The notes beneath the pieces were generated by a model. That model ran no database searches and was not told the origin of the DNA. It was given only the letters and a program-made list of their open reading frames with translations. A program made the position numbers and the translations under genes. DNA of 64,000 nt from Sclerotiophoma versabilis. Lineage: Eukaryota; Ascomycota; Dothideomycetes; Pleosporales; Didymellaceae. Shown here piece by piece: positions 11,673 through 22,994 of the stretch. The stretch is from assembly GCA_012274445.1 (NCBI GenBank), contig JAAROD010000069.1:372001-436000 (forward strand). The letters are read 5' to 3'. The stretch's first letter is position 1; the number at the start of each line of letters is the position of its first letter.

Positions 11673-12471
11673 GGCAGATGTATTGTGTGTTCGTATGTTC
11701 GGTGTTGAGGAGGCTGCGATGCGCGCTCGGGGAGGGTTCGAGGAGGTGTGCCGTCCAGACGCAGAAGGCCTCGACGGTGCTGCAGGTGGTGTGCTTCTTG
11801 GCCTGCGCAGATCAAGTGGGTCCAGCTACAATAATGTTGTGCGTAGCTGTGAAGGGCGTGGTATTGCGATAGTAAGCTACGGAGGCAATGCGGCGAAGCT
11901 TCGAGCTGGGCGGTCGACAAAGGGCCGGCGGCTCGTCCACCTCCAAGAAAGGCGTGAGATGCTGGTCGTGTGAACTGCGGGCTGGTGCACTGCAAATTCT
12001 GGCGTGGTGTAAGGTGGTGGGCTCGAGCTTGGTGAAGAGCCGTTGCCGCGGTGGGTTCGGTCAATGCGTCTTTGACTATTTACTCGGATCTGCAGACCAA
12101 TGCGTTCGCTATGAAACATGCAATTACACGATCTAGCAGACGCGTGCGAAAAGGGGCACGAACAGGTGGGAGCGCGTTGTGGCAGGCGACTGGTCGGAAA
12201 GGCGCAGAGTGCTGGCGCTTGGCTGTCGAGTGTGTTGTCGATGTGACGAGGTTCAATGGTGGGGTCTAGACTATGTACATTGACTCGGGCGGCACGTCGA
12301 CTGCACGTCTTCACTCAAGAATTCTGAGCTACATCATCCATGTGACTTTTTGAATTTGGTCAACAAGGCTTGAAAGAAACATTGGACTCCCGTGTCTTAA
12401 GTCGAGACGTGCTGTTCGTAACACCCACCCAAACGCCCGGTATAGTACAGCATACCTTACACGTAACTAGC
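11673..12471. other. intergenic region upstream of yrb2, downstream of yip4
   Basis: About 800 bp holding the yrb2 promoter and the yip4 3' end. ORFs present are short and unrecognisable; nothing else is seen. Confidence 0.55.
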
Positions 12472-13474
12472 TCAGCTGATAAAGCAGATGCAGCCCAGCG
12501 CAATATAGAAAACGAACAGAGGATACACTGCGATGCCAACACGGTTCCTGACTACCCCAGAGCCGCCCATGATGCTGACTCCTGCTGCTAATGACCATGC
12601 AATGAGAACGAGATAGACTGGTATCCTTACAATCATTGGGATGCCGACGGCACTGAGGAGCGAGGCGATGACGAGAGGGAAAAGCGTGTAGCCTATGATC
12701 GAGACGGACTGGAAGAAGGCACTGGGGGCTGGTTAGCAAGGTGGCCGTGGTGGGGGTGACAGTGTGCTCGACGTACATGTTTCCTCCTAGAAGCTTGATC
12801 TGCAGCGTCACGACAGCTTCGCCAATCCACACCATGGCAAAGATGCCCGAGAACACAAGGTCTTTCTGCTCGGCCTTTGCTCCACGCGAGAGGAACAGAC
12901 TGAGTAGCAGGCAGAAGATGAGCGGACCCCACAGGTCCCAGTCTCGTAGGCCCTCGCTCATGCCGCTCTGCAGCAGCACGTCGGCATCTGGCCATCTGCC
13001 TGCCAGGCTCCTGATGCCACCGCCGAAGCCGTCTGCTTCACCGCGCTCAGCGGCCGCTATGCCTCCACCCTGCTGCATCATGCCGCCGAGCAGGTACTTG
13101 GGGTACAGCACCTGCTTCATCTTCTCCCAGATAGCGAGCAGATCGCGCGACAGTGTCTCCCATACCGTCTCGTCGATGGTGTTGGTGGGCGCGCGGCGGT
13201 CCTCGCCGGGGATGCTCGACGTCAAATACGACTGCGTGTTCGTACCGCCAGGCGCAATTCTTCCAGTGAGCGGGGCGCGGTCCGACGTCCCCTGCAATGG
13301 GTCATCGAGATCGTCGAGTGTTGCTGTGAGCCGTTAGCTTGGTGTTGCGGTGCATCGTGCATGTCCCTTGGGCAGCCGCAACGCACCATCATCGGGGTCA
13401 ATCAGGTCCCGCTCCACCGCGTCGTTGTCATACACCGCGTTGGAAGTGGAAGCGCTCGGCATCATTGCCGCCAT
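12472..13474 (-). CDS. yip4: Yip1-domain Golgi membrane protein (Yip4/YIPF6 type)
   Basis: Complement exons are 13474-13387, 13323-12777 and 12721-12472. Junction phases agree and give 294 residues. An acidic, disordered N-terminus is followed by WEKMKQVLYPKYL, then WDLWGPLIFCLLLSLFLSRG and further hydrophobic segments: SGIFAMVWIGEAVVTLQIKL, FFQSVSIIGYTLFPLVIASL, a helix around VYLVLIAWSLAAG, and a C-terminal VGIAVYPLFVFYIALGCICF. The five-helix layout and WDLWGP motif are those of Yip1-family proteins, closest by eye to Yip4. The family interacts with Rab/Ypt GTPases in Golgi trafficking. The gene diverges from gal7 across 331 bp. Confidence 0.9.
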
Positions 13475-13805
13475 AGTGAAAACCCTGCGAGAACGGGACG
13501 CGGAGTAATTCCTCAATGGGCACGTGGTTAGCTTGGATGTTGTTGTTGAAGATGCGCTTGTATCAAAATGATGCCAGCTGGAGCTCCAAATTGAAGGTTG
13601 CGGTACCGAAGACGGTTAGAGTTCCGCTGGCAGGGATGCTTGGTCCCCTCTAGCGCGTGAAGGGCACCAGACGTTGCTATTCACTATTTATGCCCGAATC
13701 ATGTCACGGTTATTGGCTTCCGTCTCCGCGTTATCTGTCGCCGATATATATTGTGTCCCACGCCGCCCGCCCTGAAGGCAGCTCCATCATTGCACATCGC
13801 CCACT
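13475..13805. promoter_or_regulatory. bidirectional promoter yip4 / gal7 with TATA-like element
   Basis: This 331-bp region lies between the two start codons. A TATATAT element at about 13743-13750 sits roughly 60 bp upstream of the gal7 ATG and is a plausible TATA box for that gene. Confidence 0.5.
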
Positions 13806-15187
13806 ATGACCGACCCCGTTTTGAACGACATCTCCCACAGGCGCTTCAACCTGCTGCGAGGAAGCTGGATCCTGGTTTCGCCGCACCGCACAAAGCGACC
13901 ATGGCAGTGAGAATGGCCATCTTCGTTGTCTCGAAATGTTACTAAGTCTCTCCAGAGGTGCGCAAGAAGAGCCGTCCAAGGTCACGCTTCCAGAGTACGA
14001 CCCAAAGGTGTGTGCTCACCCCACCAAGTAATCAATTTGATACTTGTGCTGACGTCGTCAGTGCTATCTGTGCCCTAGCAACACACGAGCAAATGGCGAA
14101 AACAACCCAAGATTTAAGAACACATTCGTGTTTGTGAACGACTTCAGCGCTGTCAAGGAAGAGCAGGAAGGCTACCACCCAGACTCCAACAGCAAATCAC
14201 TAGCTTCGCGACTACTCCGTGCCGAGGCTGTCACTGGGAAATGCTATGTCATTTGTTTTTCACCAAATCACAGTCTTACTCTCGCAGATATGACTCCTGC
14301 CGAGATAGTTCCCATCATCGAGACCTGGACCAACATCTACACACTACATCTGGACCCAAAGTCGCCACTTGCTAAGCTTGCCGCCACACAGTCGATACCC
14401 GAGCTGGATCAAGGTCAACTTGAGAGACCAAATGCGCAGTATCGCTACATGCAGATCTTCGAGAACAAGGGTCAAGCGATGGGTTGCTCGAATCCTCACC
14501 CCCACGGCCAAGTCTGGGCCACAACATCGCTTCCTGAAGAGCCTGCACTTGAGATTCAACAGATGATCAAGTACCGTCAAGAGCAGAACGGCTCGCACAT
14601 GCTTAGCGACTATGCCGCATTAGAATCAGAGCAGAAGGTTCGCACTGTTTTTGAAAATGAAGGTTTCTGGGCTGGTGTACCGTACTGGGGTGTTTGGCCC
14701 TTTGAGATCCTGCTTACAAGCAAGCAACACAAGCGGTCGCTGGTCGACTTCAACAAAGAAGAGCGTGCGCAACTTGCAGAGGCTATCGCAGAGATCACTC
14801 GCAGATATGACAACCTCTTCGAGACACAGTTCCCGTACAGTAAGTTGCATTGTCTTTTGCAGATTCGAGCACGTGACTAATATGTTTGTAGGCATGGGTA
14901 TCCATCAAGCGCCCCTAGAAGGTACCACTGATGAGATCGAGTGCAGCCACTTCCACATCCACTTTTACCCTCCTCTTCTCCGCAGTGCCACTGTCCGAAA
15001 GTTCCAGGTCGGTTACGAGATGTTGGCCGAGCCTCAGCGTGATATCACCCCCGAGCAAGCCGCAGACCGCCTGAGGGGATGCGCTGGCCCTTTGTACCGT
15101 AAGAGCTTTGAGGAGAAGCCCTATACCAATGGTATTAACGGTATCAATGGAACTAACGGCGCCAATGGGATAAATGGCCATCACTAA
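13806..15187 (+). CDS. gal7: galactose-1-phosphate uridylyltransferase
   Basis: Exons are 13806-13906, 13956-14007, 14062-14839 and 14892-15187, all phases consistent, 408 residues. It catalyses UDP-glucose plus galactose-1-phosphate to UDP-galactose plus glucose-1-phosphate in the Leloir pathway. The N-terminus has RRFNLLRGSWILVSPHRTKR, the zinc-site region has CYLCPSNTRANGE, and the active-site motif is GCSNPHPHGQVW at about residues 192-203, where the second His of HPH is the nucleophile. A second histidine cluster, ECSHFHIHFYPPLLR, lies near the C-terminus. The tail beyond the catalytic fold is an Asn-Gly tandem array, (N-G-x)n, encoded at 15124-15180 and absent from bacterial GalT. No other GAL gene is adjacent, as expected outside budding yeasts. 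Confidence 0.97.
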
Positions 15188-15754
15188 GCATCTTCCAGCT
15201 TGAAGCCTTCGCGAGATTTTGTTGGGGAAGGGCGTTTGGGGTACTATCGGTGACAAACAGCTGTTGTCACGCTTCGCAAGTTGTGTCGCATGTTCTGGGG
15301 TTTCGAGTTCGATCTCCACGGAGATCTAGTAGGAGAGCATTGTTATAGCATTACACGGAGTGTGTACAGGCGTCGGAAGGCATAGCCCTTCTTCAAATCA
15401 AACATAATGATGTTCAAAAGCGACCCTCAATCCACATACATGCAGGACGCACGAGCAGGCATACTCTGCATTCAACGAGATCCTGCAGGAGCTCAACAGC
15501 TTCCACCAAGGCCAGCATCTCTATGCCCTATCCAGTCGACTAGTCTTGTTTGGGTACGTACGTCATGCGCGCCTGCCACGCGCGCCCCACCCCAGCCGAG
15601 CGGTCTTCCTGTTCTCGACCCCGCCGTCACCATCCCTCACTAAAACACGTCTCCAACACAAACCTTCCAAACACAACAACATCATCAACGTACGAACCCG
15701 TGATTAATTACTGCAAATTCCAATTCACTTACCAGAACCTACAGAAACATCAAC
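15188..15754. other. intergenic region gal7 - acb1
   Basis: This 567-bp stretch holds the gal7 3' end and acb1 promoter. Pyrimidine-rich tracts occur upstream of the acb1 ATG (about 15590-15680). No gene is seen. Confidence 0.55.
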
Positions 15755-16275
15755 ATGCCTTCCGCACAGTACACCGAGGTCTACCAGAAGGTCAGCAACA
15801 TGGGCGAGAAGCTCAAGGCTGCTGGCAAGCAGGGCCCTAGCAACGACGAGCAGCTCAACGTATGTTCCCCACAATCACTCGAGCCTCAAGCTATGTGCAG
15901 AGATTATGAGAAGATGACAGAGCTTTGCTAACAATTGCTTGCAGCTGTACGCCTACGCAAAGGTTGCCGAGGGCAAGGACTTCAGCAAGGCTGAGAAGCC
16001 TGGCATGTTCAACCTCGCTGTACGTTGATAACCTCCCCCACACTTTCGAAAACAGACACCTTTGATCATGAAGCGGCAATCACCTATCGAAGCCTCAACC
16101 CATTGCCGAAACAAACAACACGCACGCTTAGGCAGGAAGATATACTGACACCGCACAGGGAAAGGCCAAGTACAACAAGTGGCAGGAGGTCGTCAACGCT
16201 GGCTTGAGCCAGAAGGACGCCGAGGCCAAGTACATCGAGCTCGGCAACGAGCTGCTCAAGAAATACGACAACTAG
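15755..16275 (+). CDS. acb1: acyl-CoA-binding protein
   Basis: Exons are 15755-15859, 15945-16019 and 16159-16275 (introns 85 and 139 bp, phase 0 both times), giving 98 residues, the normal size for a stand-alone ACBP. The sequence has the four-helix ACBP pattern: NDEQLNLYAYAKVAEGKDF, PGMFNLAGKAKYNKWQEV and GLSQKDAEAKYIELGNELL, including the Tyr and Lys residues that contact the acyl-CoA (YAYAK, GKAKYNKW). It is a cytosolic carrier that binds long-chain acyl-CoA for membrane lipid synthesis and elongation. The canonical KQATVGD motif is replaced by a diverged stretch, a minor oddity. Confidence 0.95.
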
Positions 16276-17741
16276 ACGATTCGACGCCCAGTCTTTGAGG
16301 AATGTCGACGAGGATATTGGATATACCATGAGCTAGCATACATGAAGAAATGAAATATACGGCCGATATCGATCAACATATGATTTGTACCTTGTGCGTG
16401 CAGAGGGAAAGACGAAGGTCTAGAGGCAGGTCTTGAATCGTCTGTGCGGACCAAATCCCACCCCTTTTACACCTGGCTGTCTTACGTTCCCACGGGCGGA
16501 TATCCTGGCTCGCATACAAGCTGAGAGCTGGACAGAAGCTGAAAGTCAAATAGCAGCAGAAAATCAGGTAACAGTAGAAAGTCAGATAGTAGAAAGTCGA
16601 GTAGAAGCCAAAAGCCCGGTAGCAGCAGAAAGCCATGTAGTAGCTAACGGTCAGGTGAAACTGTAACACAGATAGGAGCGAAAGTCAGGTAGCAGAGAGA
16701 GCAGCAAAATCCAAGAAGAAGCAAAAGTCAGGTAGAAGCAAAATCCGGGTAGGTAGAATATACGTGGTTGGTATCATAGTTTAGTACATTGGGCTAGCCC
16801 GGTTACTGCTGAGCATTAGACATAGCCTAGTCGAGTTCATCAGTCCACACGTATATATCTACGAACAATAGTCTTTCAATACAGAAGAAGCTGGCCCGTA
16901 TAACAGTTCTAGTCTCTCTTCTGACAACAAGAAAGCTGTAGATAGTGTTTGTCATAGTGCCGCATAATTCACAATCTTGAAATACTGAGGTATTTGCAGA
17001 GCCGAGGACTTGTAGTTGCCTAGCTTCTCTGCCGAAGTATGAATCTGAAACCAGCAGGTACTATAACCTTTCTCTAGCGTTCAATCATCCAGGATACACC
17101 TTCGAAGCTTGTGTGAGCTTTGTTTTCGATACCAAGACAATAGACCGTGTGTTCTTGATCTTTACATTTCAGTCCACAACATTGCTCGTGGTGTGGAGGC
17201 TTTTGTGGACAAAAAAAGACAACACAAAACTGTCGTTTAATTTTTCAAAGCTGTGGAGAGTAAAAGTAGTTGGTTAGAAACAATCAGAGGATTACGACGG
17301 TGATGGTAACGTATAGCTTCTCACAAGTAGTTCCGTAGAGAATTGGATGACTATGGGGATGCCAGACACTTCTTGCATCTTCTAGGAAGGTAGTCCTTGG
17401 TGCCGTTGCAAAAGTGGGGTTACTTCGTGTGGATCTGACCCAGCTGCCGTATCCTCCAGACATCAGTACGGAGCGCGACCAATTTGAATTAAACGTTCAA
17501 GAACAGAACAAATATAAGTCAAGCCAGTTCAGCTTTGGAAGTGGAAGGAGAATCTAGGTCAAATTAGGAGGAAATGACACAAATGAAGCGATCGAAAGAG
17601 AGAACGATCATGATATTTGGCCAAAAACGTTGACAATAACGGAATACAACGTAATACAAACAAGTACTGCAATTTCTACCTAAATAAAGCAGGCCAATCA
17701 TATGTATACTACAGGGGAAAGCTATGGCGAAATGGTTGTCC
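16276..17741. other. intergenic region with degenerate minisatellite
   Basis: About 1.5 kb between acb1 and the lipoxygenase 3' end. It contains the minisatellite at 16500-16762; the rest, especially 17460-17740, appears comparatively AT-rich. No gene is supported. Confidence 0.6.
16500..16762 (-). repeat. degenerate 15-20 bp minisatellite, family copy 1
   Basis: Diverged units such as GAAAGTCAGGTAGCAG, GAAAATCAGGTAACAG and AAAGTCAGGTAGAAGC repeat about a dozen times. Read on the minus strand the unit is approximately TTTYTGCTRCTACCTGAC. The core CTACCTGAC and the longer TGATTTTCTGC are also seen in the forward-oriented array at 22995-23408, so both look like one family in opposite orientation. 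Confidence 0.7.
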
Positions 17742-19954
17742 TTAGATCAGAATCGAAACAGCAGTGACTCCCGGCTGCAGCACCTTATACTCAATCGTTC
17801 CCGCCGTTTGCCTGTCACTCACATGCTTGAACACCCCGTCAAGCTCCTTCAGTCTGCTGTAGAATAATGCAGCAGCCCGCTTTATAGTCTTTGAATCCCA
17901 CTCCTTGTTTTCGAAGCTCGTGCGGCTCTTGTTGACATTGTACAAAGATTTAGCGTACGTGATGAGGTTGTACCTGTTGTCGACCTTGAAACTGAGAAGC
18001 TCGGGCAGCTGAGCAGCGAGCAGCCAGTCTTTCCATTTAGGGTCCTCAGAGCCAATCGGCAGTGCGTCAGTGAGATCGGCCTCAGTGTACTTCTGCAGCG
18101 TCGCGAGGTCTTTGGGGAGGGGTCTGCATAGCGCAGGCGGTTTGGCGGGGACGAAACTGTAGTAGTAGTCCTGGAGGTAGTTTACTGCTGTATGCTGAGG
18201 TGAGGCAGTATGGATGCACATAGTGACAGCATCAATCAGCTGGTCCAGAGTAGCGATGGACGGGAAAGTGGGGATCCGGCCATTTGTTTGGATTTCCTTG
18301 CACCAGTCCGCAATATACGGGTCCTTTTGGACATCACCATCCGATTTGTACTTAGTGCCAAGTACAGACTTGACGAAGTCGCGAATGACTCCCCACAGCA
18401 GGTACATATCGGTTGCGTATGGGTAATTGCGGTATTTTTCTTCCGTCAACGCCTCAACGTTGAAGCCTCGCTTCTCAAGGTCGTTTGGAATATATTTGCC
18501 TTGAAAGTCGAAGTTTCTGTACGAATAGTCGATCAACGCCATCGTACGGCTTGTCTTAGGGTCGATCGATGGCCCGAACCCAGCAAGTCTGGCTATAACG
18601 GCTGGAACCAAGACCTTGCGGGCGGCATCGTTCAATGCCAAAGTTCTGAACCAATGCGGGCTCAATGTTTCGTACACGATGTGATCTTCAGGTATCGTAC
18701 GGTTGGTGGCTACAATGATGGCTTCTTCTACCATATGCGTGTCGACAAGATGGGTCGCTATTTCGTGTCTAGCCCAATCAGCTGTCTGAGCACAAGTTTT
18801 GGCGTATCTCCAAGCCCAATCATCCTTCTCGTCGACATCGCCCTCATCGTCTGGTGCTAGGCGTTGATTGAAGATGGTGACAGAATTGTCCAGGCTGCCC
18901 TTATAGTCGAGCGTGATGGCCAGAGGATGCAATCTTCCGTCGCAATGGAGCTGGAAGATCACAACGGGTGCACAGGCAAATCGAAATGCCATGTTACCAG
19001 TCGGCTTCCCAGCAGCCAATTCTGGCACGATATTTTGGAAATCCTCCTCATCACTCACGCCAGTAGCTTTGCGAAAGTACGAGTAATCTTGCATGAACAA
19101 GTCTTTGCCCTCCAAGAGTATCTCCTCCATTCTATCAAGTTTTTGCTTACCAGCCTCCATGGCATATGCTTGTACTTTCTCTGGCGTGGCCTTCTCGATT
19201 GTTGACGGATTGACTCCACTCAGATGCTGTTGAGCAAAACGAGAATCCGAGTACCAGTCAGCCTTGTTGCCAATATTCTCACCGCCCATGATATCGGTGT
19301 TGGGGCTGATGTGCTCTTGGTTGTACTTTTCGCAGTCGGCGATTGTTGGACCTTCGAAAGGTGTGCCCGTCTTGGTGATGTCTTCAGGTATGATAAAAGA
19401 TACGGCCTTTGCTACAAGGGTGACAAAATCAAGCTCGGCGACGTCGAAGATGTTGCCAATGCCTGGAGCTCCATTGATCTGCTCTGGAGGCACTGTCTCA
19501 AGATGAGGAGGATAGCCATCTTTAGAAGGGTCGCTCCATTTGTAAAGGTCTTGCTTCTGAGTAAGATCTCTCTTTTTGGGGATAATGGGCTCGAAGCCTC
19601 GCGTGTCAAAGTGTGATGTGGCCCTGGCTTCTGATCAGCAAGTTGCAGTGTGAGTCTACAGAAGATGTCGTACGCTTCTTCAATCAAGCTGTAGAGTTCT
19701 GTCAATGCCATGCGAGTGCCCTTGTAGGTCCCCCGCCTCAGACCTCGGCTAGCATTAAGACTGCCGTCAATGAGCCCATCGTCGCTGGTATTGAGGACAA
19801 TGCCTTGCTTCAAGAGCTCATTGAGAAAGACACCTTTGTCCCACACGACCATATCTTCTTCTTCAACATCGTGCGTGATATCTCCTCGCAAGATATCTCC
19901 CAGTCTCGGTAAGGGGCCAAAGCCGTTGGTCAGAGAGTTAGCAACGATAGACAT
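17742..19954 (-). CDS. lipoxygenase, Fe type with C-terminal Ile
   Basis: Complement exons are 19954-19674 and 19623-17742. The 50-bp intron (GTACGA ... CCAG, phase 2) joins them into 720 residues. It dioxygenates polyunsaturated fatty acids to hydroperoxides. Predicted metal ligands are His380 and His385 (ARHEIATHLVDTH, spacing H-x4-H), His571 and Asn575 (SPQHTAVN) and the C-terminal Ile720. The spacings 385-571 and 571-720 are 186 and 149, equal to soybean LOX-1 (504-690-839). The H-x4-H spacing and terminal Ile separate it from fungal Mn-lipoxygenases (H-x3-H, terminal Val). No signal peptide is visible, so it is probably intracellular. A TTTATAAG element on the minus strand near 20033-20040 lies about 80 bp upstream. 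The gene faces away from a catalase-related gene (21516-22624), which probably uses its product. Confidence 0.93.
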
Positions 19955-21515
19955 TATGAAGAGAAGACGTGTCTGATTAACTAATGAGGAATTAGAGTGA
20001 TGAAAGAGAGGAGTGGTGAAGAAATCAACATCTTATAAAGTCTGCAATCAATATTTACAATGTCAAGCTTACGAGGCTGACGGTACTAGATTTGCTCAGT
20101 TAGGAAGTAGGTTGCATGGACTTAGCCTTCGGCTTGGCCGTGGCTGCCCTGAAGATGATCAGAGGACGGCTTCCAGGTACGGTGAGATACAGCTCCGCCA
20201 CAAACTCGCGAACTTCTCGCGAATCTGCATATGAGTAGGACATGTAACCCTGCTAAATTCGCTCATGCGAGCTGAAATGCAGCTCCCAATTTTGGTGGGA
20301 GTATGTGATCGGAGACTGGGAGATTGTGCATGGCCATTTCAGCCCTCGAAAGCGGATTTATTCTTTGCGCCTCTTATTCGTTGCTCCGACCATTTGCGTT
20401 ATGATCTCCATAACCAATGAATTGGTAGCCGCAGTCTCCTCAAGCGCGTATGTTGTCTCTACTTCTGTCTTGGATGCGCAAGAACATCAGTCACCTCGAG
20501 TCTGACATACTGTTCGTGCCAGGGTATACGGCAAACACGGATCTGATATAGCACGCTTACTGTAAGCATCCGAAAGGACACCCCGATTAGATATGGCCCT
20601 TGCAAGAGGCTCAGTCGTGTTGACCACAGCAAGTCCGCAGAGCCTGTTCGAGAAGATCTGCATTCGTCAACTGTCAGAAAGTTATGACATCGGTACTTGA
20701 AAGTCCAATGATTCCCTCCATGTGGGCAGGCACTTTAGGCTCTGCCCCTCATTGTGCCCGAGCTGACAGACAGGGCTGAAGCGGGCCCAGCGATGCATGA
20801 ACAATGAAATGGCCGGTTGTGGCTGGCTGCTGACATCGTCTGTGCACACAAGCTTATCCATCTCAGGCTGTTTGTAGTATACGCGTCTTTTGGTGAGGAA
20901 ATCCAGCGGAGCTACAGAGAATGGTTGAGACCATCGATGTGTAGTCGTGGTTGAGCTGTTGGTGTGCAGGTACATTGTGGGGCAGGCGGAAGAAGAAACG
21001 ACCCGCAACAGACAACACCTGGCTGATGTTCGCCATGTCCCAATCACGCCAAGCTGAGAGGTCAGCACACCATCTAGTACTGTCTATTGAAGCTACTATT
21101 GATTGCAATGGCGAAATCCCATGGCCTGTACACCGCTAAATTTATCGTTCACCGCCTAGTAGGTAGACAAGGCAAAGTCATGCGTGTGGTAATGCACTAT
21201 TGTCAGCCTCAACAGTGTAGCAACAACCGGGGTCCGCTACATTGTCAGAACGGACTGTTTTCCAAAGCCGGTCAATGCCACCACAGTACTCTATGTTTGT
21301 ATTGCTGCGCGCACTCCAACATGATGGCTACGGCTGGAAGAAGGGAATGTGATCCTAGGGTCAATCGCTCAGCCCGTCTGACTAGCCTTGAGCTGACACT
21401 GTCCCATTGCGTTCATTATTAATCCTATTAACCATCACTAACAGATATATCTTGCTTGGTTCCTGGGCAGCCCTTGAGACAGTGACTGATATCAGCCATC
21501 ACAACCGTACTTACA
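19955..21515. promoter_or_regulatory. divergent intergenic region lipoxygenase / catalase-like gene
   Basis: This 1561-bp interval separates the two divergent start codons and should hold both promoters. A TATA-like TTTATAAG (minus strand, about 20033-20040) precedes the lipoxygenase, and GATATAT near 21444-21450 precedes the catalase-like gene by about 70 bp. Short ORFs inside have no recognisable product. Confidence 0.5.
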
Positions 21516-22624
21516 ATGCCTGGCCAAATCAGTGGTTCCACAAACAGTGCTGTCAGTGGAGCAGCACACCCCACAGACACACTACCAAAAGAGCTGGTTG
21601 ATGAGATGCAAAGACTGTTTGGCAAACATATGGGTTATCGAACAAGTATGGTATCTCCAAAGCTAAGGTTGGACTTTGCTAATCTCTTCTAGCTCACGCC
21701 AAGGGTCTTCTCGTAGAAGGAACATTTACACCGACCGAGCAAGCCAGGACACTTTCTATAGCTTCTCACTTCAACCAAGCCTCAACTCCAGTCGTAGCAC
21801 GCTTCTCTGTGGGCGGTGGTATCCCACATATCCCCGACGTAGACGACGGTGCTACGCCAAAGGGGCTTGCTGTTCGCTTTCTGGTCGACGAGCATACACA
21901 TACCGACCTGGTCAGCCACACCTTCAATGGCTTCGCAACTTCCACAGGCGAAGGGTTCCTTGCTTTCCTCCAAGTCTTCCGTGCCTTCCAGACCACCAAA
22001 GCCGCGCTCGACAAAGCTAAAGCTGCAGGGGGTGACACCACCAAGGAAACAGCAGACTTCAAGGCAGCCGCAGGTCCTTTCCAGACTTTCCTAGCCAACC
22101 ACCCATCTGCAGCCACATTTGTCAACTCGCCCAAACCTAATCCTTTTAACTACGGCACCATCACATACTTCGAGCCTAACACACACGTCTTGACGAACGC
22201 GGATGGCAAGGTCACGAATATCCGCTACCGCCTCGAACCTGCAGATGGCGAACATCTATACCCTAACGACCCATCGCAACTGAAAAATCTCAATCAAAGC
22301 TACCTTGAGGAAGACCTGCACGAAAGATTCCCAGAAAAGCCCATCGTCTTCACTATCCAAGCACACATCGCCGACCCCAATGACGTGCTTGATGATGCAA
22401 CGGTACCTTACAAGAGTGTGACGTTCGTGCCAGTGGGCAAGTTGGTCATCAACAAGGTGAGTGACGACAATGTTGCGAAGCAGCAGCAGATTGCATTCAG
22501 TCCGACGCCGGATCTGTGTGGCATTAAGGGTATTGCGGCGAGTAAGGACCCGCTCATTCAGGCGAGAAAGGGAGTGTATCACATCAGTGCTGAGCAGCGA
22601 AGGCATGAGAAACAGATAGAGTAG
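21516..22624 (+). CDS. minimal catalase-related haem peroxidase (catalase-core fold)
   Basis: Exons are 21516-21645 and 21693-22624 with a 47-bp intron in phase 1, giving 353 residues. This is the size of minimal catalase-fold proteins and well below the 480-750 residues of true catalases. The distal haem His is His45 in THAKGLLVEGTF, followed by VARFSVGGGIP and VRFLVDEHTHTDLVSHTFN. The proximal Tyr is probably Tyr339 in the R-x3-Y context RKGVY. Residue 44 is Thr rather than the Val of true catalases, as in coral allene oxide synthase, which favours fatty-acid hydroperoxide chemistry over H2O2 dismutation. The Thr44 codon is split by the intron (A|CT). With a lipoxygenase next door, the likely substrate is its hydroperoxide product. 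An H2O2- or organic-peroxide peroxidase remains possible. Confidence 0.9.
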
Positions 22625-22994
22625 CGTTGTAGGTCATGTTGGACAGAGCAGAGGTCACCAGAAGCTCATGTCAGACGTGTGTCGTTACCATCACCTACAG
22701 TACAGCTATATCGACTGCTACAATTATTCAAAGCCTTGAAACCATCCACACATGATGCTTAGTTGTAAGCCTTCAGAAGCAGACTCGAAGTTACTGCATT
22801 TAAAGTTCGGACCTTCAAAGCGGCGAAAACATGCTACTGATGGTACAACAGTGTTACTGTTCGTATGCTCTTCACTCGGTTAACCATCCCCGAAGCTTTG
22901 CGCGGGAGAGTTTGTGGACTGTACAGAGGTGTTGCCAGCTTTGTATTTAAACATTGAACATGTGGGGTTGGAAGGTTATTTCCATTGACTCTGA

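Noticed and set aside
16373..16669. minus-strand ORF rich in Phe, Tyr and Cys
   Set aside because: It is a translation of the degenerate minisatellite; the periodic aromatic residues come from the repeat unit.
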